DNA from: Beverwykella pulmonaria
Taxonomy: Eukaryota; Ascomycota; Dothideomycetes; Pleosporales; Melanommataceae
Direction: 5' to 3'
Assembly (NCBI GenBank): GCA_001599595.1
Contig: BCHH01000013.1
Span: 354,543-418,542, forward strand
Length of the DNA stretch: 64,000 nt
Program-made: the position numbers and the translations under genes
Shown: positions 44,988 to 55,996 of the stretch, piece by piece
Layout of the letters: each line of letters starts with the position of its first letter
How positions within the stretch are numbered: the stretch's first letter is position 1
Notes under the pieces: generated by a model
What the model saw: only the letters and a program-made list of their open reading frames with translations
Databases searched by the model: none
Told to the model about the DNA's origin: nothing

Positions 44988-45980
44988 CTATGGGGCATTG
45001 GTCGGATCCCAATCTGTAGAATACCCATAGTTAGCTATAGTAGGTAGAACAATAGACCTTTTGCTGGGGTACAAACCAGTGGCTAAGCCCTCATCGAGTT
45101 TATCCATGATCGCCATATCCTGGGAGGAAATTTCAAACCCGTTAATGTCGGCATTTTCAACCATACGTTGCTTTTTTGTGGTTTTGGGTAGAGGGATATA
45201 TCCATGTTGGACGCTCCAGCGGATCAACAGCTGACTGACTTTGCATCCATATTTCTCTGCCATCGAACGGATAACAGTATGCTCCATACGAAGACCGTGT
45301 ACGAGTGGACAGTAAGCCTGGACCTGGATCCCCTGCTCTCGACAGGAGTTCACGATTTCGGTCCGAGTATTGAACGGGTGGACTTCAATCTGGTTGACGG
45401 AAGGTTTGATACGGATGTCCTCTCGGAGCAGCTCTTCTACCTGGTAGAATTAGTTCAAGTCAATCTTCCTGGGAAGGAGTGAGAGTCCACTTACATGCTT
45501 GACGCCGAAGTTACTCAGGCCTCCGGCCTTGACCAGCCCTTCAGATATAGCATCTTCGACCGCCCTCCAGCTCTCTTTCCGAGCAACTGATCCCCCATAT
45601 GGGCTGTGCAGCAAAAAAAGATCGATGAAGCCAAGGCCACATCTTTGGACAGATTCGCGAATCGATTCCATGGCTTTCTCATAACCACTGTTCTCCGCCA
45701 ACTTTGTTGTGAAGTGAACATCGCTTCTTTTGCGAGAAAGAGAGCCATTTTCAGTTTCCGATCCCTCCGAGATCCAGTGGTTGATAGCGGCCCCAACTTC
45801 GCGCTCATTGCCGTACATCTGCGCAGAATCGAAGGCCCTGTATCCGACCTCCAACGCATCGAGAACAGCTTGGTAAGTGTCATTGTCCGTCGTGAGGTAA
45901 GTACCTAAATGAAGTGCTGGGATTGCCACGCCTTTGGGGAGCGTGATGCGCTGGCTCAGAACACTGGGAGCAGCCATCAT
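44988..45980 (-). CDS. Aldo/keto reductase
   Basis: Exons 45980-45495, 45440-45077 and 45013-44988. The last intron uses GTTTGT and a GCTAAC branch, giving the natural C-terminus ATDWDPTNAP. About 291 aa from the chosen ATG; an in-frame ATG at 46052 would add 24 residues. Catalytic tetrad of the family is visible: GYRAFDSAQMYGNE (Asp and Tyr), VHFTTKL (Lys) and LFLLHSPYGG (His). The NADPH-binding end reads LPKTTKKQRM. Cytosolic. It reduces aldehydes or ketones with NADPH, and in this cluster it is placed to reduce the aldehyde that an A-T-R enzyme would release (inference). Convergent with the ureohydrolase gene, only 44 bp away. Confidence 0.88.
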
Positions 45981-46475
45981 TAGCGATGTCGAAAGGTTTA
46001 GAAAGGCGTTGCAGTTGGAAGAGCGACGAGAAGAGGAAGAGGCCCCGGTCATGAAATATGGGGCGCGTAAATCATCATTGAGTTCGGGAAGCCAATATTC
46101 TTGGTTGCATGTCAGATTTATGGAGAGTAGTTTAAGCCAGGTTGGTTAGGCAAATCATTTCTCGTTCCACATACTTTTTCTTTACCGAAGACGACCGAAT
46201 AAAAAATATACCGACATGCACATGGCTAGAGATGCTCGTAGCGGGGGGCTGAATGCAGGCGGAAGCACGATGAGTGTAACGAGTCCAGTGCTTATTTTCA
46301 TTAAGGTTCGCTTCTAGTGCCAAACCCAATCATCAATAGTTTCATATGCAAGAAAAAAAATAACATTTAGTAACCCGAAGAAACAAGTAGTATATCTTGT
46401 GACTCAATTGTCGTCGGCTTATTTCTGCACACAGTAACATCACTCGCGTTCAAGTTCAACTCCTTCAAGTTCGCA
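45981..46475. other. Divergent promoter region
   Basis: Between the divergent aldo/keto reductase and Gfo/Idh/MocA genes. No other gene. Confidence 0.4.
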
Positions 46476-47690
46476 ATGTCCTCTCCTTACACCGTCCGCT
46501 GGGGCATCCTCGCAACAGGTGGAATCGCCAAAACCTTCACCAAAGACCTTCTCGTCGACCCGAAAACTCGAGGTGTTGATTCAATCAAACACATCGTTAC
46601 GGCAGTTGCATCGTCTCGTTCACAAGCCCGTGCTCGCGACTTCATCATCGAATGCGGATGCCTATCGACAACGAAAGCCTATGGATCCTATGCAGATTTC
46701 GTGCAAGATTCCAACATCGACATTATCTACATCGCAACTCCGCACTCTCACCACTTTCAGCACGCATTGATGTGTCTTGGGGCAGGGAAGAATGTTCTTT
46801 GCGAGAAACCCATCACCGTGAATGCAGATCAGATCAAGATCTTGATTAAAAAGGCTCGCGAAAAGAACCTGTTCTTGATGCAGGCACTCTGGACTAGATA
46901 TCTTCCTGTTTCGATATATGTCTCCGATATTATTAGGTCTGGCTCTCTTGGAACAGTTTATCGGTGCATCGCCGATACGAGCATAGCCATGGATCCAGAA
47001 ACGAGCTTTGCGGGCGACAGCCATCGAATGGTCAATCCTGAGTTAGCAGGGGGGGCCCTGCTTGATCTAGGGCCATACAGCTTGTCGTGGTGCTTTCAAG
47101 CAGCTCAAGCTTCGGGCGCTGATATTAGTAAGCCCACAGTCGCATCGGCAGTAAAGCGTTATAAAACGGGAGTCGATGAAACCACCAGCATGATCGTTAC
47201 ATTTCGCCGGAACCCAGAGTTGGGAGGGGAATTCCACGCTGTGGCGACCGCCTCAATGCGCGTTGGCATGGATGCAAACGGCCTTGAATCTGCTGGACCT
47301 TGCGTCCGCATTCAAGGCGACAAGGGCGAAGTCCAAGTCTTCCCACCATCGTATCGACCGACTAGGACACGCATGGTGCATACAGACGGAACAGTTGAAG
47401 ATAAGAATTGGGAATATCCAGGCCCAGGCGAAGGAAGCGGTTGGTTCAACGGATTTGGCGAGTTGAACGCTGAAGGTGAAGGGCATGGTATGTTCTGGGA
47501 GGCCGACGAAGCAGCCAGAGCGCTGTCTGAGGGCCGTAAAGAAGGGAAACTTGAAAGTTTGGAAGAAGTTTTGCACGTGATGGAAGTCATGGACCGAGTC
47601 AGAGGAAAGCGGCAGAATTCTTGGTTGTATGAGGCGATTATTTCGGCACTGCTTGCTGTGGGCAGAAAATACACGAGGGTGCGGACCTAA
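46476..47690 (+). CDS. Gfo/Idh/MocA family NAD(P)-dependent oxidoreductase
   Basis: Intronless, 404 aa. Rossmann start VRWGILATGGIAKTFTKDLL and the family signature VLCEKPITVNADQ after IATPHSHHFQHAL. The second-domain motif LLDLGPYSLSWC is also present. It resembles dimeric dihydrodiol dehydrogenase / D-xylose 1-dehydrogenase-type members, which oxidise or reduce polyols, sugars or diols with NAD(P). The C-terminal 25 residues run slightly beyond the usual end. Cytosolic. Divergent from the aldo/keto reductase, and the last likely member of the cluster on this side. Confidence 0.9.
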   Translation: MSSPYTVRWGILATGGIAKTFTKDLLVDPKTRGVDSIKHIVTAVASSRSQARARDFIIECGCLSTTKAYGSYADFVQDSNIDIIYIATPHSHHFQHALMCLGAGKNVLCEKPITVNADQIKILIKKAREKNLFLMQALWTRYLPVSIYVSDIIRSGSLGTVYRCIADTSIAMDPETSFAGDSHRMVNPELAGGALLDLGPYSLSWCFQAAQASGADISKPTVASAVKRYKTGVDETTSMIVTFRRNPELGGEFHAVATASMRVGMDANGLESAGPCVRIQGDKGEVQVFPPSYRPTRTRMVHTDGTVEDKNWEYPGPGEGSGWFNGFGELNAEGEGHGMFWEADEAARALSEGRKEGKLESLEEVLHVMEVMDRVRGKRQNSWLYEAIISALLAVGRKYTRVRT

Positions 47691-48158
47691 GCAAGATGAT
47701 ACATGGCAGAAAAGTTAAAAATGTTGCATGAAGTTGATGCAAAATAGTAGGTGGCTTTTGGCGGATCGTACAAATTGAGATGAAATATTGTAGTTCACGC
47801 GTTTATATAATAGATATATCCAATATCAAATGCGCATTATATCTTGAAGTTGTATTTGAAATTGATGAGACTGCGTACTCACTGTTGTAGATGTAGTCAC
47901 CCACAAGCACTAAAAGACCATGAATCGACTCTTGTAATTGAAAAAATATCTGTTTCAAGAGTATGACGTGCCGATGAAGAGGGATATGATGAGGCTGATG
48001 TGAGGGGAACATTGAAGGTGAACAAGATCTGCCCATCTTTGCTTAGCATGATTCAGTGTGCTACAACAACAAGCAGAAGTTCTAGAAAGCCCCATAATTC
48101 TCCCATCTCAACCATAACTACGGACAGGAAATCAATCCGGTGTTTCGTCACATGAACG
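47691..48158. other. Intergenic
   Basis: No gene seen. AT-rich 3' flank followed by the upstream region of the decayed 2EXR copy. Confidence 0.4.
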
Positions 48159-49553
48159 ATGATTTCCCTCCTCACTTTCCCTCGCGAACTTCGCGATAAG
48201 TTCTGCATTTACGAAATCCTTGCATCAAAGAAACTTGCCAACATTACTGACCGCCGACTTCTCCGACCTTACCGCAAAATGAAGTAGATTCAAGAACCCA
48301 TCTTTATTAGCCTGGGGCGAAACTGGAATCATAAAATACCATCTGGATTCGTTCACAACGAGCTCCACACACACCTTCTTCTCGTCAACCATCAACTGCA
48401 TGCCGAAACAACTGCAAACCTACGTATCATGTCCAAAGCGCGCACATACGACCTCAAAATCATCGTGTTCGACGAAATCTTTCTCCTCACCACCAGGCTC
48501 CGAGTCCCCGTGCTCACTCTAAATGTGGATGGAAACGTTACATTCTGCATCGCAGGCGCGTACATGCAGCAGGAACGGTGCAAAAAATATGGGCGCTACA
48601 TCTAATTCCGGATAGGCGCTATGGCAGGGCCAGCTCGGGCCTGGCACATCTACAGCATTTTTGAGCGCTCCTTTAAATAGTGTAGTGGGGTAAAGGTGTG
48701 ATGTAGAAAATCACGAAGGTAGAAGACGACTCGCAATCATGCGATGTCCGAAGCAGCAATGCACTGAGGGAGGGCGGATCAAGGTGAGGTTTGGCAGTAG
48801 ACTGTTGCAATTTCGTTATATCTAGCTACCAAAGGAAAGAAAGAGATGTGTAATGAAAGACAGAAGAAATGTTCGTGATCTCGTTGGGGGGAGGGTCTTG
48901 TGTTCGGTGGGGTTCTCGGTTCGATACATTTCCGTGATCGATGGGCGTGGTGTTCGGATGCCCATATATATGTCGCGTTAAATGATGACGAAGCAAGCAG
49001 CTGACAGAGAAACCAAGACCCGTTCCCTGCACCATGCATCCAAGCCTTCAACCAGTGCCAGTAGTGGATTTGGGTAAAGTAGCTCTTCGCTACGGCGCAG
49101 TAGAACCGACTAGCAAACACAAAGACTCAAAGGAACATAGACATGTGACGATCAAGACACTAAATACCAACGTTGAGACCCCGGACGATGTCAGTCCATT
49201 AAAATTTGGCCCTCCGATCACGGCTGGCAATTATCATGGATACAAGGAGTACACTGCTACAGTTTTCGATCCTGAATAACTCACCAACTTCAGTGCATAA
49301 TACAGAGTGGATGGTCAGCATGAATTCTTCGTTGGAAGGGTACGGGAATATTTTCCACGAGCACGTGGATAATGTCGTTGTTCGGAAAGACAGCAAAGAG
49401 AGGAACCGATGGGATATTGCTCAGGTATTCAGAGATTTGCAGTTTGAAGGCTCGTTTACGAGGGATAGGAAGCAGTTGGATGGTTGGATGAAGAAGACGA
49501 GGGAAGGTCGGAGGGCGAGAGGGCTGAGTGTCCTTGGTGAGGAGGAGACTTGA
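48159..49553 (+). pseudogene. Decayed paralogue of the 2EXR/F-box-like gene at 8381
   Basis: From ATG 48159 one frame reads LLTFPRELRDKFCIYEILAS, then a TAG at 48285, then LLLVNHQLHAETTANLRIM and DLKIIVFDEIFLLTTRLRVP, then TAA 48603 and TAG 48678. Middle (VTIKTLNTNVETPD, about 49145) and C-terminal (NRWDIAQVFRDLQFEG, to 49553) blocks match the intact gene in the same order. So it is one colinear, interrupted gene. Three in-frame stops in the first third plus frame changes between blocks. Stops are of the kind made by C-to-T change, but I cannot prove RIP. Confidence 0.8.
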
Positions 49554-50200
49554 CATAAAACGGTAGTGATTGTCTGGAGAGTATTGCTGTCCGCCAAAGA
49601 CTTCGATACTTTTCCCGAATCAGCAATGGCCAATGCCGTCTTCCGCGGCGATGTTGGACCGCCACCAATCCACCAATGTCTTCAACCGTAGATCAATATG
49701 GGACACTGCTTTACACCACTTTTTTTTCTCCGGGCAGGTCCTCGGCCATTAAAGTGACGGCTACTATGGAGTCGCATACAGTTTGACTAGAAATAGCGGT
49801 GGTGCCTCTAGTAAAATTTGCGACGACGAATACTTGGAACCCTCAGAAGGCGAAGTTCCAGATTTTTTTGGCTTCACTCTACATACACTTGCTTGCAGAG
49901 GGATAAAGAAGGTTGAGTCTCTAACTATTCTTTTTGTATTTAGCTACTATTAGAAGCGTAATGCTGTTTTAGAACTGAACGCTATCGCCTAGTACTTTGA
50001 GAGATTGGAACGGACCCAAGGCTGTCTGTTGCTAAACAGTAACACTCCAAACATGGAATTCTAGATTGAATGAATCCAGATATCACCCTAGCACTTATAA
50101 TGCCAACTATTTGCCTGCTACATGAAACTTGATCTCCAGTGACCCCCTATAAGGCATTTCTTCATGTCCGCATAGAAGTCTACGCTATCCAATTCTCTCA
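49554..50200. other. Intergenic
   Basis: No supported gene between the pseudogene and the alpha/beta hydrolase. Confidence 0.4.
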
Positions 50201-51210
50201 TTACGCCCTCCCTAGAAACTCTATAACTAACTCATTGAACTTCTCTGGCTCCTCCCAATAACACCAATGTCCGCCCCAGTCCACGCTTACACCTTCAGCC
50301 CTCTCCTTCCCCTTCTCAGCCTTCTCATTCGCAAACCGCACCGCCTCCAACGGCCCCTTGGCGGGGAAACATCCACTCCGACTACTCGCTACAACTAGAA
50401 TGCGAGTCATATTCTCCTTCCTACCCCCAAAACACTCAGTAATCGTCCGCCGCCAATCCAAGTCCGTATGATCCTTCATCAACTGCGCATACCAGTACGC
50501 ATCGCCTTTCTGGGCCTCCTTCAAGAAAAATGCTTCGTCTTCCTCCCATTTCGACAGGCTGAGGGATTTGGACTGTCCGGGCAACGGATGACTCCGATAG
50601 CTCAAACACGCATTAATCGTCTCCCGGTACACTTCCTCTGGATCGTCCCTCAAATCCTTAAACAACTGCTTCACGGCTGCCTCATTATTCATACCCCGGT
50701 TCGCTTCCGCCGGGCCCCATGATCCATCGAGAGCGTAGTTCTGCATCGGACTCTGATCCACCCAGACCATATGGCTCCACACATCGGGAGTGAACAACTC
50801 CGCGTAACACCATAGGATACTGCAGCCCAAGGATCCAGCGATGACACGCACGCTATGTGGCGTGAAGAGATTGAAGTGAAAGAGCAAGTTATGCAGGTCC
50901 ATAGCGAGGCGCGACACATGGAAGCCGTGGGGCGGTTTCGCGGATGCGCCGTGGCCGCGGAGATCTGGAGCTATGATATGATAGTGCGAGGTGAGAAGAG
51001 GGATGTTACGGCGGAAGACCTGCGAGGAGCCGGTGAAGCCGTGGAGCTTGGGGTTTGTTAGATGTTGAGTCGGTTATGGTAGCGTGATTGAAATGATGAG
51101 GTGAATGTGTGACGTACGAGTATGAGCGGCGGCAAGGACGGGTCGCCCACATCTTGGTAGGCGAGCTGGTAGCCATCGTTTGAGGTGAAGTATTTTATTT
51201 TAGTCTCCAT
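50201..51210 (-). CDS. Alpha/beta hydrolase
   Basis: 312 aa, exons 51210-51118 and 51046-50201, intron GTACGT..AAG, phase 0. The start METKIKYFTSNDGYQLAYQD is typical of the fold; an ATG at 51270 is in frame but less likely. Oxyanion HGFTGSS follows the intron, the nucleophile elbow is GSLGCS (usual GxSxG with Leu after Ser), and the late DWGGHWCYWEEPEKF supplies the His of the triad. DLRGHGASAKPP is the usual beta4 loop. Cytosolic. It could be an esterase, lipase or haloalkane-dehalogenase-like enzyme; the substrate is not predictable. Neighbour of the siderophore transporter on the same strand. Confidence 0.88.
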
Positions 51211-51614
51211 GAAGATGGTTGGTGATGGAGGAAAGAGGTTGCGGTTGAGGGAAGTGGGAAAAGCGCACACTTTGTTATATGCGGCTAGTGAGACTAAGTG
51301 TTCTGCTTTCTACGCAGGAAGATATGGCACTAGATCCCCGAATGATGTGCTCAGACTCGGTACCAGCGCTACTGGGCCTTGGTGGTAGCTCACTTTTGAT
51401 CGATACCTGAAGTTTTCAGACCACTCGTAAGTGTAGCATAGGTATTACATGGTTCTTACATTTCTACCAATTTATATGTACTAAAGAAGCCGCCGCTCCT
51501 TTTGCGACCTACTCGTCCTAGTCCTTTCTCCTATCTGTTCATCTGTACACGCCAGGCTTTACAGCATTCCGCGGGAGCTCTGCTCATCTCCACTTTCTCT
51601 ATTGAGAATGCCAT
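51211..51614. other. Intergenic
   Basis: 404 bp between two minus-strand genes. No other feature. Confidence 0.4.
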
Positions 51615-53507
51615 CTACAACAAGCCGAATGTTCGCTGTTTCTGCTTCCTCACATCCACATTTTGCCACAACGCCACGCTGATGAACGTAACGCTGTAGA
51701 TGCAGGTTGCGGCAATAAGCATGTACCGCTGCGTCTGAGCGTAGCTTAAGTTAATCGCATCACGCGTCGGGCTGCCCATTGGGTAACTCGATTGCGTATT
51801 AATGTCGCCGTAGATCATAGCAAAGTTTTCCATCGCATCGGCAGGGAGATTAGCCATTAGCTTTGCGGGGAACACGCCAGTCCAGATAGCGCCTGCTATT
51901 GTGGAACCGACCGAGCTTCCGATGCTGATGACCATGGATTCGCACGCTAGTAGCGCCGGGAAGTCCTCTTGCTTGGAGACGGCCATGAGGGTTGTCTGCT
52001 CCGAAGTGACTAGCACACCGCCACCAAATGCGATGAAGATCAGGCACATGACGATGTATCCAACGTTGACATCAGGCTGGCGGAACTTGATCATGAGAGC
52101 CACACCGAGAATTGTGAGCGGTACGCCCCAAAACAGCGAGTACCACTTCAGCTTTCCGTAGTACCTGAGAGCCACGCCGTAAACAAGACAGATAAAACAG
52201 CTTCCCATGGTGTAGATGTTGTTAATATACGTGGCATGCACGATGGACTGGTCAAAGAGTACGATGAGAAGCGAGTAGAGGTACGAGTCCCACACATACC
52301 ACCCGATGTAGAGAGAGCCGGCCATGGTATAAGTGAAGATGACAGTGCGGTTCTTGAGCAGCGGCCACGGAACAAAAGTCACGGGCGCGAACTTGGCCTC
52401 CCAGACGCCAAAGGCGACGATGAGGAAGAGGCCGAAGATGAGGAAGCAGATAATCAAAGGCGACCTCCATTGCTCGGCCTGGCGCGAGTAAATGTTGAAG
52501 CTCAGCAGGAACAATGCGAGGCCTGTGGCAAGAATAAGGAGGCCGACAACATCGAATTCTTTGGCGTAGTAGAAGGCGGTCTGCATCACGTTGCCTCGGC
52601 TAGGCCGCGATGGAAGGAGACCTGCATTGCGTGCCTTGGCCTCGTTCTTGAAGAACATGAAGATGAGAGGCGAGCATACAATGGGAATAACAATCGAGAA
52701 GATGCCGAAGCCCCAGCCGATTCCTACGCCGCCTGGCGCGACGATGCGATCGACAGCGAAGCCGTAGACCCAGGTCGTGATGAGCCAGGGCGAGGCGGCA
52801 TAGGCAATGAAGAAACCTCGGTTCTTGAGCTTGGAGGTATCAGCAATGAATACGGTGATGGAGAAGTCGATGCTGTTGTATCCAATATTGTAGAAAACTT
52901 GGGCGGCACAGTACGTCTGCACGTTCTTGCAGCCGGCCATCATGATGACGCCGATGGTGGCGGCGGCCACGCCGACACACAGTGCTTGTGGTCTGCCCCA
53001 TATGTTCATAACCTTTGCATATGGTAGCTTCCAAATACCGGCAATGAGCCACGAGATGACGCTAGTCAGCGCAGTGAGCGAGTGCTCTTCGAAGGAGCTG
53101 GTGACATAGGGCGTGAGGGTGCTAACGCAGCCAGACGTGAAGGCGAGAATGAATGCTACCAGCCACATTCTGGATGGGTTAGTTCAGTCTAAGCATGTTC
53201 ACCGAGCAGACACTTACAAGACGTATGCAGTGATCAGGTCTCTCTTTGACCAGACATGGGTCATGGCTTGTACCTTCTGCACACCATCTGGAGCCGTGGT
53301 ATCGACCTTGGCCAATTCCTCCTCAGAACTACTTGGATCATTGCTCCTGGACGCGCCCAGCTTCTCGTCTGGTCGCGCAATCTCAGAGCTGGTGTGGCCA
53401 GCATAGGAAGCAGGAACGTCGGCGACATCGGTGAGGCCAGCTTTGGTGGTTGCAGCATTGTTGCTGACCATGGCGGACGAGGCAAGGCCTCTGAAACTGA
53501 AGCCCAT
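51615..53507 (-). CDS. MFS siderophore-iron transporter (SIT/MirB type)
   Basis: 614 aa, exons 53507-53218 and 53169-51615, intron GTAAGT..CAG in phase 2. A hydrophilic acidic N-tail of about 90 residues precedes the first helix. About 14 hydrophobic segments follow. Sequence blocks characteristic of the fungal siderophore transporters are YNIGYNSIDFSITVFIADT, YGKLKWYSLFWGVPLTILG and SSVGSTIAGAIWTGVFPAKL. The family imports ferric siderophores across the plasma membrane by proton symport. An ATG at 53531 would extend it by 8 residues. Next to an alpha/beta hydrolase, which might act on the imported siderophore (speculative). Expression is probably iron-controlled, but I found no GATA cluster I can defend. 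Confidence 0.9.
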
Positions 53508-55255
53508 AGTGATGCCCAGTGAAGGATGCAATGAAGGTGTACAAAGAGAGGTACAAACTGATCAAAGAGATTGATAAGATCAAAGATCAGATTAGAAAAG
53601 AAGAGCGGCGGCATGGATATATAGCCGGGAAAGAGCCTTGGAGCGACGGCAAGAATCACGCACGCCCTTCCCTTTGCGCTCCTGAGCCCGGTCGTCGGCT
53701 TGCGCGAGCGGATCTTTCCATCTCCAACGGAAGGTAGTACGTGTGGTAAGTTGAGCAACATGCAGCAGATTCCCCACGCGCGCTAATCTTGATATGGTAA
53801 GACGGCCGGCATCAAGCTCATGCAGACAGGGTACAGATGATCTTATCCAATCTTATCCATCAGCGGCTCGGACATCAGTCGGAGCACAGCGTCAGTGGCG
53901 CCCAATAGTAAGCGCTGGTGTGATCTGATAAGGTTATCAGATGCAAATTTGCATCTAATCATTAGCTCATGAAAAGTCTGCGTGGAACATCGAGATTCGA
54001 ACAGCCTCAGAAGGCTATCCGATGTCGGACCTGGAGAGAGGCCTTTTGTCAGTTTAGACACATTAGTTGAATTTACGTGGGGAGTCGAGAGACGAAGAAT
54101 CTCCTTGGATCAACTCTTTGAATTCAACAATGCAATGTTTCCTTGCGCAATCATCGAGCACAACGGAGAAGGGTCCATCAGACCATTGGAAATGTGGCCC
54201 TTTAAGATGATTTGGGTTCTCGAATACATCACTAGGTCCAGCTGAGCTCAAATTTATTGGTACACGGTCAAGTCTATTATAAAGCTCGGTTAGCCCCGTT
54301 TCCCTGCATATGTATGTGTCAATACCGCCAAACTTCCTAGTCCAAAAGAACATTGCATGAACTTCCTCCTCTTTCCTTTTTTTATGAAGACTGTAGCAGG
54401 AGGAAAGAGGTGACTTATCTGAAATTTTATCTTCACGTAAGTAGATATGCTTTATTGTGTCTGATAAAGAACACAATGCAGAACATGGGCAAAGGCATTG
54501 GCTGTTTGTTGCAGGCATGTGCTGGGTGAGTACCCAGCCACTAGAAGTCGCGACTACCTGTTTGGCAGCCACGGTGACACACATCACCTCACATCTTGCG
54601 ATATTCGGCAATACCCTTAATTTTTTGACCGTATCCTTATCTCCCTTTCTGTTCACGGCCTGTGTCTCTTTCTCTTTTTCCAGCTCATCTCTCGGATCCG
54701 ATCTTACCCCATACCAGCAGCGAAAGACCTCGAGAATTCACTCTCTGCGTTGAATCTTCAGTCTTCAACACCCTCTACCCTTACATTACGCTGAGTTCAT
54801 ATGCACTCCCTTTGACAATGAATCTTAAGAAATACGATCTCACCAAGTTCCCTCCTATGACGAATCCGCCTATGAATAGTTAGCGTCTCATCCTATTTCA
54901 CTATTCGATTGGTAGCTGATCAGAAGGCTTAGGCGCTACCCGCATTGCGCTAACCATCAATGGAACACTGACTGAAGACAGTCAGACTATCGCTAGCTAC
55001 AGGGTCATTCCAATCCCACCTCATACGTTACGTTTATCTTCTGTATAGCTGGCTCTGCTACTAACACCTTGCCAATAACACAACATACACACCTTGCTAT
55101 AATTATAAACCACACTTAACCCATCCTTAGACTTTAAAATTTAGCTGTGTCTAACGCTGTTGTCACGCCTACAAGCTGCAAGACACACATCCTAACAAGT
55201 TCTAGTAGACCCAGCTACGACTAGGCTAGATGTTGGAGCCTATCCACCGCAAACC
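53508..55255. other. Intergenic, no supported gene
   Basis: Includes frames at 53982-54245 (plus) and 54063-54656 (minus) that overlap each other and have no recognisable domains or splice support. CT-rich segments near 54660. Confidence 0.4.
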
Positions 55256-55590
55256 GTGAAGTGCCCTGCTGAGGCTGGATACAGCGCCAAAATTACGCCG
55301 CCCTGGCCTACGAAGCGGCCTACGATCATCGATCTCGGTTCCTCACCACCGTTGCTTGTTCAAGCCAAGAAGGGCATCAGAGGCAACCCAGTTGACCTTA
55401 CGGGGTTGTCGCCGAGCAGGACACTCATCCAGCAGACGGCACACAAAGACATAGTATCCGAGCTACCATCAGCCCAGCAGGAGATGCTAGAAATGCCATC
55501 GATCAAATAAGAGATGATTGAACTGTCGCCGGTCAAGAAGGAGATGCTTGAGCTACCGCCAGTCAAGCAGGAGGTGCTGTTAAGTTAGTG
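55256..55590 (+). pseudogene. Relic with an internal 10-codon repeat
   Basis: Frame 55256-55510 reads into a repeat: GAG ATG CTA GAA ATG CCA... at 55481, followed by two further 30-bp units at 55511 and 55541, encoding EMIELSPVKK and EMLELPPVKQ, then EVL. The first full unit ends in TAA (55508-55510), so the frame is broken, though it reads on to a stop near 55588. A partial unit (SELPSAQQ) precedes. No family recognised. Confidence 0.45.
55481..55570 (+). repeat. Three tandem 30-bp units (10 codons)
   Basis: Units at 55481, 55511 and 55541, consensus GAGATGCTTGAACTACCGCC then GTCAAGNAG. About 75-80% alike, in phase with a reading frame. Confidence 0.7.
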
Positions 55591-55996
55591 AGAAGCAGAT
55601 GACGAGGGATATGTTAGCGAGGGCCAGGATGACATAGTATCCGTAACTGCGCTGCTAGGTCTGACGTGTGATGTTCCGGAGTAGATGCGTGAAAACTTAA
55701 GACACTCGCTCGGGGAGAATAGTGATGTGAGTTCTGGTGCGAGGATGGCTCTGTGCTAGTCATTTCCCAACTCCCTGTTGACCACGGTAGGGCGGTGATG
55801 GTTAATTGCGATTTAGTATATCTCGTCTCTCACATTAGTCGGACGTGTGTGTGTGCATTCACATACACTTCACCCTTGGATGGTGTGCAGCTAGGTCAAA
55901 TTTAACTTTTGTTTGCGATCATGTACAATATTTCCTCCGCCTCCTTTCTCCATCTCCAAGTATCTACACTGATGCTAACCTCGACAACCAATGCCC
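55591..55996. other. Intergenic
   Basis: 3' flank of the xylanase gene. No other feature. Confidence 0.4.

Noticed and set aside
52236..53027. 263-codon plus-strand frame over the siderophore transporter
   Set aside because: Antisense shadow of a membrane protein gene. Highly charged sequence with no domain.
54063..54656. 197-codon minus-strand frame
   Set aside because: No domain, no splice support, overlapping frames on the other strand.
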